A stretch of DNA of 5,873 nt, from the NCBI GenBank assembly GCA_034723595.1, contig JAYEPB010000019.1:1-5873 (forward strand), written 5' to 3'. Under the pieces are notes generated by a model. The model ran no database searches and was not told where the DNA came from. It was given only the letters and a program-made list of their open reading frames with translations. Shown here one piece after another: positions 1-5,779 of the stretch (positions within the stretch are counted from its first letter, which is position 1; every line of letters starts with the position of its first letter). Made by a program: the position numbers and the translations under genes. The DNA is from JAGLGH01 sp034723595 (GTDB lineage Archaea; Nanobdellota; Nanobdellia; Woesearchaeales; JAGLGH01).

Positions 1-843
1 CTTATCTGGAATATTTATTTTAAGTTTGTTTATCATCAGTTCCACTTCTTCATCAACATTAGTAAGATTGATAGAATAGAATATGATTTCGCCTATAGTG
101 AAGGTATGGTTTGTGAGGAATGATGATGCTTCTAAGAGAGGGATGCTTATATTGATATTTGTTGATGTTGATGTTAAGGTCTGGGTGATATCATCCATAA
201 TATATTCAACTTCAGCGGCAGTATCATATTCTGTGCCTGTTGTAGCTTCTATAGTATATGTACAGAAATGGCTTTTCCCTGGATTCAGCGTGCCAAACCA
301 TCTTATGTTTGTCCCAAAATATTCACACCCTGCTGCTTCTGTCACATGCAAGGCAGCAGGAATAGAATCTTTTAATATGATGCCTTTTGCAGGAAATTGT
401 GCATTATTGTAAAGCTTTATTGTTATTGATATGGGGTCCTGTATAAGGATAGGCTCTTTATAATCATATGATTTTGTGATTCTCAGTTTTCTTTCTGTTT
501 CTACGTATTTTGAAATGTTGATTGAGGCGTTCCAGTATTCTTTGTCAAGGGTTAAATTAACCCAATCAAATTCCCTAGATCCATTATAACATACCATAAA
601 ATAATCTTTTGTATAACATCCAATATCTCTTATAGGTATTGTACTTCCAGTAGGAAGATTCACAATAAAATTCTCCATGTTGCTTTGACCGCTAATGAGG
701 AATGTGTATTCCCCTCCTGTAAAATTTATTCCATAAGGCGCTGATCCTTCATAAATGGATATTAATGCAGCATGGCAAATCGCTGTTAAGTTAAGAAGGA
801 TTATGGCAATTAAGCTAAGCTTAAGAGCATATGTGTGTCTCAT
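1..843 (-). CDS. Exported Ig/DUF11-like surface protein, C-terminus beyond window
   Basis: On the minus strand an uninterrupted frame of 281 codons runs from ATG at 843 to the left edge, so the C-terminus is missing. Residues 1-25 form a signal peptide (basic start, hydrophobic stretch at about 9-22, probable cleavage after CHA); Cys23 is not in a proper lipobox. Residues about 26-125 are a beta-rich domain I do not recognise. Residues about 128-215 resemble a DUF11/CARDB-type Ig fold: a strand resembling VxLYNNA, then LKDSIPAALHV, IRWFGTLNPG and a C-TYTIEA strand. A Thr/Ser linker (TLTSTSTN) follows, then the start of a second Ig-like unit. Eight N-X-S/T sequons lie in the mature part, consistent with an N-glycosylated surface protein. 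The family usually serves as stalk or adhesive modules; no enzymatic motif is visible. A TATA box 26 bp from the ATG supports this start. It is divergent from the secreted protease, so both may act outside the cell. Coding status is fairly sure, precise role unknown. Confidence 0.75.
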   Translation of the reverse strand, partial: MRHTYALKLSLIAIILLNLTAICHAALISIYEGSAPYGINFTGGEYTFLISGQSNMENFIVNLPTGSTIPIRDIGCYTKDYFMVCYNGSREFDWVNLTLDKEYWNASINISKYVETERKLRITKSYDYKEPILIQDPISITIKLYNNAQFPAKGIILKDSIPAALHVTEAAGCEYFGTNIRWFGTLNPGKSHFCTYTIEATTGTEYDTAAEVEYIMDDITQTLTSTSTNINISIPLLEASSFLTNHTFTIGEIIFYSINLTNVDEEVELMINKLKINIPDK

Positions 844-864
844 AAGTATGATTGTGGTGATATG

Positions 865-873
865 TATATATAA
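865..873 (-). promoter_or_regulatory. TATA box for the minus-strand surface protein gene (leaderless)
   Basis: Read on the minus strand the site is TTATATATA, preceded by purine-rich GAAAACC that could serve as the BRE. Its centre (869) is 26 bp from the A of the ATG at 843, the usual archaeal distance between TATA centre and transcription start. The mRNA should therefore begin at or next to the start codon, and no Shine-Dalgarno sequence is seen before the ATG. This is inferred from spacing only. Confidence 0.55.
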
Positions 874-905
874 GGTTTTCTATTAGGTTTACCAGAAATC
901 GTAAC

Positions 906-943
906 TTATTTAAAGCAATTAAGTAAACTTAAAATTAGGTGAT
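906..943 (+). promoter_or_regulatory. TATA box and Shine-Dalgarno of the protease gene
   Basis: TTATTTAAA at 906-914 is a TATA-like box, predicting transcription from about 936. AGGTGAT at 937-943 is complementary to the archaeal 16S rRNA 3' end and lies 3 nt before the ATG at 947. The mRNA leader would be only about 11 nt. The promoter is back to back with that of the minus-strand gene, their TATA boxes about 40 bp apart, so one regulator bound between them could control both. Confidence 0.65.
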
Positions 944-946
944 ATA

Positions 947-3268
947 ATGAAAAACCATTATTACTCATTAAGTTTTATCTTTGCATTTGTGATTCTAATC
1001 TCAAGCATCCTGATTTTCCCGTCTCAATGGGGTATAGCAGGGGCAGAAGTGTCTAATATAGGTGAAGAGCTGCCTGATTTTACACTTAAAGGGAAAACTG
1101 TCCAAGTTGATATCAATAATATATTCTCAGATAATAGTGTACTGCCTTTACAGATTGATTCTGCTTATGGTCTGTCTGTTGATGCAAAAATCAACTTTGG
1201 AAAAGACACTGGCCTGGTAAGGTTCATCCTTATAGATGGAGAAAATGAATATCTGATATTTGAATCATACCCCTCACTCCACGGTAAAGGCACGATTGTT
1301 GTTAATAATGGTTGTGAAGAAACATGCGTTCTGAATAGTATAAGTAACCCAACATTTAAGATTGAGGTTATTGATGCAGCAGTCGATATTAAATCTATAA
1401 ATTATATAGATGATCCTACTAAATTAGATACAAAATCTGAAGTTAATACCTATAACAAGAAACTGAAGAATAAGCAGGATTCTTATAAGATAAATAAATT
1501 AAAGCAGCAATCCTTCAGTTGGATACCCGGTATTACTTCTGTGTCAAAACTTTCATACCAAGAAAAGAAGAATCTTTTTAATAATCCAACATATCTCCCG
1601 AATCTTCAGGGATATGAGTATTATACTGGAGGGATATTTAATGCTGGCAGTGCAGTAGAAACTGCTGAAGAAGAGCCAGCAGGCGCAAGTGCTTATCCAA
1701 GCCAATGGGATTGGAGAAACAGGCACAGCTTAAATTGGGTCAGCCCTGTTAAGAATCAGGGTAGCTGTGGCAGTTGTTGGGCTTTTAGCGGAGTAGGAAG
1801 TACAGAAGGAATCATAAATGTTTATTATAATCAACAACTAAATATTGATATTGCTGAACAAGATTCTGTATGCAGGCATCCTGGCAGTTGTGCAAACGGA
1901 GGTTATGTTTCATGGCCATTGGCAGAACTAAAGACCACTGGACTGGTAACTGAAGATTGCATGCCTTATGTTGCATCTGATACTATATGCAATAAATGCG
2001 CAGATCAAAGGCCATGGAAAATCACAAATTATGTTTCAGTTGCAACTGATGATGAATCATTAAAGAGGGCAATTGTTGAACACGGTCCGATTACCTTTGG
2101 TATAAGATCATGGTGGCATGCTATAACTGCAGTTGGCTGGGAAACTGATACCCTGGGTCAGACTGTATGGATTCTCAAAAACAGCTGGGGAACTGGCTGG
2201 GGCGAAAGCGGATATGTAAGAAGGACTGTTGAACAGACTGACAGATCCTCTACCTATTACGCAGTGCAGCCTTATTATGGACCTGATTCAATGCAATATC
2301 AGATTGCCTGCAATGATAATGACAATGATGGTTATTGCAACTGGGGGATATCTGATTCAAAACCAAATTCTTGTCCTGCTGCATGCGGTAATTATAAAGA
2401 CTGCGATGATTCAGATCCGAATTTAGGTGGGTTTGATAACACCTATCATTGCATAAGAGTAGAAGGTTGTGAAGATACTGATAGTGGAAAAGTATATGAT
2501 GTATATGGTCAGATTTTTGGGCAATCAAGTGATGGGATTACACAGGATTATTGCATAGATGATTTTAACCTTAGAGAGGTCTATTGCCAGTATGATATTG
2601 GTTATTCAGAGGTGCATACTTGCTCTGAACTGTGCAGGGATGGCGCTTGTGTAACACCTAGCTGTTCTGATAGTGATGGTGGAAAAGTATATGATGTAGC
2701 TGGCAGTATAACTGGTTATAAGGCATTTACTGATGAATCCAATATAGATCATTGCATAGATGGACAGAATCTTTACGAGACTTATTGTTTCAATAACCTC
2801 GGTTATAGTGAGATTACGTCTTGTTCACAGGTCTGCCAAAACGGCGCATGCGTAGAGCTTACACCAACAACTATTGAGATTACACATCCTTTGGAAGGGG
2901 CTGTTATAACTCATAAATTCCTTACAATAACTGTTGTTGCATCTCCTAATACAAGATTAATTGACTTCTATGTCAATGATGCCTATAAAGGTTCAGACAG
3001 TGCATTACCTTATAAGTTCAAACTGAATACACAGCCATATGATTGTCAAACTATTGTAATTAAAGCTGTAGCAGTGGGAGATATGAACTCATACGATGAG
3101 GTGACTGTTAAGATCGGTACTGAACCTGAACCAATAGTCCCTCAGTGCAGCGACAGGAAGGACAATGATAAGGACAGAAAATGTGATTGGAATGGATGTG
3201 CAAAGAATAAGATTATAAGCTATCCGAAAGATCCAAATTGTGAAGGACCTGATGATGACACGGAGTAG
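947..3268 (+). CDS. Secreted papain-family (C1A) cysteine protease with Cys-rich tail
   Basis: An exported endopeptidase of 773 residues. Residues 1-33 are a signal peptide (hydrophobic 8-24, likely cleavage after AGA). Residues about 34-245 form a pro-region with a beta-rich domain holding a CEETC pair, then a prodomain-like stretch (LSYQEKKNLF, LQGYEYYTGGIF). The catalytic domain covers about 250-443. All key residues are present: oxyanion Gln271, nucleophile Cys277 in GSCGSCWAF, His391 in WWHAITAVGW, Asn412 in KNSWGTGWG; the SEQ/C..C.GG element is EQDSVCRHPGSCANGG. Only 10 residues separate the GP of GPITFGI from His391, against 30 in papain, so a substrate-pocket segment is missing. Downstream lie a Ca-binding-like acidic module (455-492: CNDNDNDGYCNWGI, DCDDSDP), two 65-residue six-Cys repeats (508-636), an Ig-like domain (about 643-725) and an acidic Cys tail (734-773). 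There is no C-terminal membrane segment, so it is released or held by its modules. Start fixed by the ribosome binding site at 937-943. Protease call is secure; substrate unknown. Confidence 0.93.
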   Translation: MKNHYYSLSFIFAFVILISSILIFPSQWGIAGAEVSNIGEELPDFTLKGKTVQVDINNIFSDNSVLPLQIDSAYGLSVDAKINFGKDTGLVRFILIDGENEYLIFESYPSLHGKGTIVVNNGCEETCVLNSISNPTFKIEVIDAAVDIKSINYIDDPTKLDTKSEVNTYNKKLKNKQDSYKINKLKQQSFSWIPGITSVSKLSYQEKKNLFNNPTYLPNLQGYEYYTGGIFNAGSAVETAEEEPAGASAYPSQWDWRNRHSLNWVSPVKNQGSCGSCWAFSGVGSTEGIINVYYNQQLNIDIAEQDSVCRHPGSCANGGYVSWPLAELKTTGLVTEDCMPYVASDTICNKCADQRPWKITNYVSVATDDESLKRAIVEHGPITFGIRSWWHAITAVGWETDTLGQTVWILKNSWGTGWGESGYVRRTVEQTDRSSTYYAVQPYYGPDSMQYQIACNDNDNDGYCNWGISDSKPNSCPAACGNYKDCDDSDPNLGGFDNTYHCIRVEGCEDTDSGKVYDVYGQIFGQSSDGITQDYCIDDFNLREVYCQYDIGYSEVHTCSELCRDGACVTPSCSDSDGGKVYDVAGSITGYKAFTDESNIDHCIDGQNLYETYCFNNLGYSEITSCSQVCQNGACVELTPTTIEITHPLEGAVITHKFLTITVVASPNTRLIDFYVNDAYKGSDSALPYKFKLNTQPYDCQTIVIKAVAVGDMNSYDEVTVKIGTEPEPIVPQCSDRKDNDKDRKCDWNGCAKNKIISYPKDPNCEGPDDDTE
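2468..2854 (+). repeat. Two tandem 65-codon Cys-rich repeats within the protease
   Basis: Unit 1 starts at Cys508 (2468) and unit 2 at Cys573 (2663), a period of exactly 195 bp. Each has six cysteines in the same order: a first Cys followed by a D/E-rich G-G/S-GKVYDV motif, a Cys in a DYC/DHC-ID element, then YC, GYSE-xx-TC/SC, a further Cys, and a final GACV. This pattern suggests three disulfides per unit. At the DNA level the identical 20-mer GTGGAAAAGTATATGATGTA occurs at 2484-2503 and 2679-2698, so the duplication may be fairly recent or under conversion. The remainder has diverged considerably. Confidence 0.85.
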
Positions 3269-3286
3269 GTATTTAGCAACTCACTA

Positions 3287-3330
3287 TATTTTTTTATTGT
3301 TTCTATTTACTTTTGATTAATTTTCCAATT
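3287..3330 (+). terminator. T-rich archaeal-type terminator after the protease gene
   Basis: The protease stop is at 3266-3268. About 20 bp later comes a run of seven T (3289-3295), followed by further T clusters to about 3330 and no clear GC-rich hairpin. Archaeal RNA polymerase terminates at such T-rich tracts on the non-template strand. It would separate the protease transcript from the next gene, which has its own promoter. Confidence 0.5.
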
Positions 3331-3370
3331 TAACTAATCCTATCCTTATGCTTTCATTCTTAAACTTAAC

Positions 3371-3380
3371 TTTTAAATAA
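3371..3380 (+). promoter_or_regulatory. TATA box for the small membrane protein gene (leaderless)
   Basis: TTTTAAATAA is centred at about 3375-3376, some 27 bp before the ATG at 3403. The spacing puts the transcription start on the start codon. There is no Shine-Dalgarno sequence in ATTAGATTTGTCTT just before it, which agrees with leaderless translation. This spacing favours ATG 3403 over the in-frame TTG at 3394. Confidence 0.55.
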
Positions 3381-3402
3381 GTAAACATTAGATTTGTCTT
3401 CT

Positions 3403-4026
3403 ATGTTAAGGAGTATATTAGATAAGGGGAGAAATAGGGGTTATTTTCATTTGAAGATGATTTCTATTGGCTGCGTAGTCTTTCTATTGAGTTTTCTTCT
3501 TGTTTTTGCAATAGCTTCAAGGGAGAATGAATATATTCCATTTGAACTTACAAACAATACTCTTTATCTTTCTCCTGCACAGATTGGTTATTATTACATA
3601 TATCCTGCTAATCCTGCTGACACTATGCTTGAGCTTGAGCTTGAGTTCACTAATGGCTGGCAGATTGTGAAAAATCTGAAAGAATTGAATTCAATTAAGG
3701 TTCCTCCAAATACACAAGCTGGAACATTCCCTATAGAGATTGTGATAGATATCCCTGATTCAGGATTTACAGGCAATGTTTTCTTTCTTGAATATATCTT
3801 ATATGATAAATCAGAAGATGGAAAGGAAAGATATGGTCCTAGAGGCATGCTCAAAGTAGAGATTGTCCCTGAGAGACTTGCTTTAGAGCCTTTAGATTGG
3901 GATGTTGTGGCACTTCGGGCATCATACCTTACTTTGCTGATTATCATGCTTGTGCTTTCTACAGTATATGTATCCAAAAGATATTATGCTAAATTAGAGG
4001 ATAAAGAATCAGAAGAGGAGAAGTAA
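3403..4026 (+). CDS. Membrane-anchored exported protein of unknown function
   Basis: A 207-residue protein I do not recognise. After a basic N-terminus (DKGRNRGYFHLK) a hydrophobic segment spans residues about 20-38 and ends in AIA-S, so it may be a cleavable signal peptide or a signal anchor. Residues about 40-165 are predicted external and beta-rich (LYLSPAQIGYYYIYP, LELELEFTNGWQIV, GTFPIEIVIDIP, NVFFLEYILYDK), resembling a single Ig or jelly-roll-like domain. A second hydrophobic helix (171-191) is followed by KRYY and an acidic tail, so the C-terminus should be cytosolic. If the first segment is cleaved, this is a type I membrane protein showing one domain to the outside. There are no cysteines in the external part and no catalytic motif. 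The ATG at 3403 is chosen because the TATA box lies about 27 bp upstream; TTG 3394 and ATG 3457 are in-frame alternatives. It follows the protease in the same direction but has its own promoter, so a link is only suggestive. Confidence 0.7.
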   Translation: MLRSILDKGRNRGYFHLKMISIGCVVFLLSFLLVFAIASRENEYIPFELTNNTLYLSPAQIGYYYIYPANPADTMLELELEFTNGWQIVKNLKELNSIKVPPNTQAGTFPIEIVIDIPDSGFTGNVFFLEYILYDKSEDGKERYGPRGMLKVEIVPERLALEPLDWDVVALRASYLTLLIIMLVLSTVYVSKRYYAKLEDKESEEEK

Positions 4027-4077
4027 AAATAACTGCCATCTCTGCATAAGAAAAAATAATTTTGGAGAAAAGGATAA

Positions 4078-4123
4078 TTATTTAAAGGACTTATGCTACT
4101 ATAAAAATCATTTGAGAGGTGAT
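4078..4123 (+). promoter_or_regulatory. TATA box and strong Shine-Dalgarno of the dehydrogenase operon
   Basis: TTATTTAAAG at 4078-4087 is identical over 10 bases to the box ahead of the protease gene (906-915) and predicts transcription from about 4108. GAGGTGAT at 4116-4123 is an 8-base match to the complement of the archaeal 16S 3' end. The only in-frame codons 5-10 nt downstream are AGT (overlapping the spacer), ATA 4129 and ATA 4132. This site decides the start of the next gene: translation should begin near 4129, not at the GTG at 4255. Confidence 0.7.
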
Positions 4124-4128
4124 TTAGT

Positions 4129-5151
4129 ATAATACAGAAGCAAATCTCCAGGATAGCATTTTTTGAATTAGAGGATTGGGAAAAGGAGCATATAAAAGCA
4201 AGTCTCCCAGATATTGAACTTAAGTTATTCAGCGATAAGCTGAGCATAGCCAATGTGAAAGAGATTAGGGATTGTGATGCATTGGGAGTATTCATATATT
4301 CAAAAGTCAGCAAAGAGATTATTGATAGTCTTCCAAATCTTAAGCTTATCACTACAATGTCCACTGGTTTTGACCCTCTTGATATCGACGAGTGCGCAAT
4401 CAAAGGGATACCAGTATGCAATGTTCCTACTTATGGAGCAAATACTGTTGCAGAGCATACCTTTGCCTTGATTCTTACTTTGTCCAGGAAGCTTGTTGAA
4501 TCAGTTGACAGGACAAGAAAAGGTGATTTTACAATTGAAAATTTGAGAGGCTTTGATATCAGGGGAAAAACAATTGGAATAATAGGCTGTGGAAATATAG
4601 GTGAGCATGTGGCAAAGATAGCAAAGGGATTTGAAATGGATGTTATTGTTTTTGATGTAAATAAAGACACGAAAAAATCAAAAGAGATGGGATTTAAGTA
4701 TGTCAAATTTGATGAACTGCTTGCAAAATCAGATATAATAAGCCTGCATGCCCCTTATAATAAGCATACTCATCATATGATAAATAAAGAAAGTATACAG
4801 AAGATAAAAAAAGGGGCATACATCATAAACACTGCAAGAGGAGGTCTGGTAGAGACAGAAGCATTATACACTGCGCTTAAACAAGGAATTCTGGCAGGAG
4901 CAGGTATTGATGTTATTGAAGAAGAATGCACAATAAAAGAAGAGAAAGAGCTTCTTTCTCCTGAATTTATGAAAGCATGCAACCTTAAGACTGTTCTTGC
5001 TAACCATATGCTTATGCATATGGACAATGTCATAATAACTCCTCATAATGCTTTTAACAGTAAGGAAGCATTGACAAGGATAATGGATGTCACTGTTGCA
5101 AATATCAGGGCATGCATGCAAGGCAAGTGTATAAATAAAGTAGCCAGATAA
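4129..5151 (+). CDS. D-2-hydroxyacid (D-lactate-like) dehydrogenase, probable ATA start
   Basis: A cytosolic NAD-dependent enzyme that interconverts a 2-keto acid (probably pyruvate or similar) and the D-2-hydroxy acid. Counting from ATA 4129 it has 340 residues, the family's usual length. The N-terminal substrate domain includes RIAFFELEDWE and the STGFDPLDID and NVPTYGANTVAEHTFAL motifs. The Rossmann motif is GCGNIG (153-158), and the Asp in VFDVN at the end of the second strand favours NAD over NADP. Arg237 (NTARGG), Glu266 (GIDVIEEE) and His306 (TPHNAFNS) match the D-lactate dehydrogenase triad Arg235/Glu264/His296. The frame is open from the TGA at 4120-4122 and contains no ATG, GTG or TTG before GTG 4255, which would remove 42 conserved-looking residues. 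ATA 4129 sits 5 nt after a perfect Shine-Dalgarno, the same spacing as the next gene. It is cotranscribed with the DJ-1 family gene. The family is secure, the substrate is not, and the start is unusual and unproven. Confidence 0.85.
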   Translation: MIQKQISRIAFFELEDWEKEHIKASLPDIELKLFSDKLSIANVKEIRDCDALGVFIYSKVSKEIIDSLPNLKLITTMSTGFDPLDIDECAIKGIPVCNVPTYGANTVAEHTFALILTLSRKLVESVDRTRKGDFTIENLRGFDIRGKTIGIIGCGNIGEHVAKIAKGFEMDVIVFDVNKDTKKSKEMGFKYVKFDELLAKSDIISLHAPYNKHTHHMINKESIQKIKKGAYIINTARGGLVETEALYTALKQGILAGAGIDVIEEECTIKEEKELLSPEFMKACNLKTVLANHMLMHMDNVIITPHNAFNSKEALTRIMDVTVANIRACMQGKCINKVAR

Positions 5152-5154
5152 GCA

Positions 5155-5161
5155 GGGTGAT
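5155..5161 (+). promoter_or_regulatory. Shine-Dalgarno of the DJ-1/PfpI gene
   Basis: GGGTGAT lies in the 15-bp gap between the dehydrogenase stop (5149-5151) and the ATG at 5167, five nucleotides before the start. Six bases (GGTGAT) match the archaeal anti-Shine-Dalgarno. No separate TATA box is visible in so short a gap, so the gene should be read from the operon promoter at 4078. Confidence 0.8.
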
Positions 5162-5166
5162 AGAAA

Positions 5167-5679
5167 ATGAAAAAAGCTGTATTAATAATAGCTCACAGAA
5201 ATTTCAGGGATGAGGAACTTAGGATCCCTCTTCAGATTCTCAGGGATAATAGCATAATCTGCGTAATAGCAAGCACATCGCTTGATATGGCTAAAGGGTC
5301 TCTTGGTACGGAAGTGAAACCTGATGTTCTGATAAGAGATGTTGACCCAGAGGATTATGATGTGATTATTTTTATAGGCGGTCCTGGTGCAATGGTGCTT
5401 GCTGGACGAGAGGATGTAGTCATGCTTTTGAGTTCTGCTGAGAAAAAGAAGAAAATCCTTGCAGCTATCTGCATAGCTCCGGCAATATTTGCAAAAGCAG
5501 GAGTTCTTAAAGATAAAAAGGCAACAGTCTGGAAATCAGATGAGTCTATCAGCATACTTGAAAAAGGTAAGGCAGTCTTTGTTGACAAGCCTGTTGTAGT
5601 GGATGGGTTGATTGTGACAGCAAACGGACCTCAGGCTGCAGAAGAATTCGGCGAGAAGATCGTTGAGATGCTGGAGTGA
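5167..5679 (+). CDS. DJ-1/PfpI family protein
   Basis: A 170-residue single-domain cytosolic protein of the DJ-1/PfpI (class I glutamine amidotransferase-like) superfamily, full length for the family. Visible marks: the opening strand KKAVLIIA, the FRDEELRIP element carrying the conserved Glu17 expected to contact the nucleophile, VDPEDYDVIIFIGGPGA, the nucleophile elbow AAICIAP with Cys102, then GVLKDKKATVW, VVVDGLIVTANGPQAAEEFG. The residue after the Cys is Ile, where PfpI proteases and chaperones have His (AICHGP), so a PfpI-type catalytic triad is unlikely. Family members act variously as glyoxalase, deglycase or redox-sensing chaperone; which applies here cannot be read from the sequence. 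It follows the D-lactate-like dehydrogenase by 15 bp. If it is a glutathione-independent glyoxalase, the pair could detoxify methylglyoxal to lactate and on to pyruvate. Family assignment is secure; function is inferred. Confidence 0.93.
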   Translation: MKKAVLIIAHRNFRDEELRIPLQILRDNSIICVIASTSLDMAKGSLGTEVKPDVLIRDVDPEDYDVIIFIGGPGAMVLAGREDVVMLLSSAEKKKKILAAICIAPAIFAKAGVLKDKKATVWKSDESISILEKGKAVFVDKPVVVDGLIVTANGPQAAEEFGEKIVEMLE

Positions 5680-5706
5680 GAATTATCAGACTTCATCGGC
5701 AAAATT

Positions 5707-5779
5707 AATTATTCCAACATAGGATCGTTGACTTTGCCTTTTCTGCGGGCAAAGTCAACTATCCTGTGTTGGGATAGTT
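5707..5779. repeat. Long imperfect palindrome (hairpin or abutted inverted repeats)
   Basis: Arms 5714-5738 and 5748-5772 pair over 25 positions around a 9-nt loop (TTTTCTGCG), with one G-U pair (5720/5766) and one mismatch (5726/5760). In RNA the stem extends outward to 5707 and 5779 with two more G-U pairs, giving about 32 positions. The core is clearly richer in GC than its surroundings. It starts 27 bp after the DJ-1 stop. No T run follows directly, so it is not a standard intrinsic terminator. Each arm, read outward from the loop, begins GGCAAAGTCAAC, which is how two outward-facing terminal inverted repeats would look. The stop codon of the partial minus-strand frame lies in the right arm. 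It may be a mobile-element end, a MITE-like element, or a structured 3' end. Confidence 0.8.

Noticed and set aside
83..412. Plus-strand open frame of 109 codons
   Set aside because: It lies wholly opposite the continuous minus-strand frame with signal peptide, Ig-like motifs and promoter; it has no ribosome binding site and looks like a shadow.
921..928. AAGTAAAC shared with 3379-3386, both just after a TATA box, as a common operator
   Set aside because: The distance to the TATA box differs (6 and 1 bp), the motif is short and AT-rich, and the third promoter lacks it; chance is likely.
3394..3396. TTG as start of the small membrane protein
   Set aside because: It has no ribosome binding site and lies too close to the TATA box (about 19 bp from its centre) to be within the transcript; ATG 3403 fits the leaderless spacing.
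4093..4104. ATG in frame upstream of the dehydrogenase, as its true start
   Set aside because: It meets TAA after three codons, and a further in-frame TGA follows at 4120-4122; it also lies upstream of the predicted transcription start.
4255..4257. GTG as start of the dehydrogenase
   Set aside because: No Shine-Dalgarno precedes it, and 42 in-frame residues upstream match the family's N-terminus and follow a strong ribosome binding site and promoter.
3984..4421. Minus-strand open frame of 145 codons opposite the 3403 gene end and dehydrogenase start
   Set aside because: It overlaps a well-supported coding region and promoter on the other strand, and its Ser/Leu-rich peptide is typical of antisense shadows.
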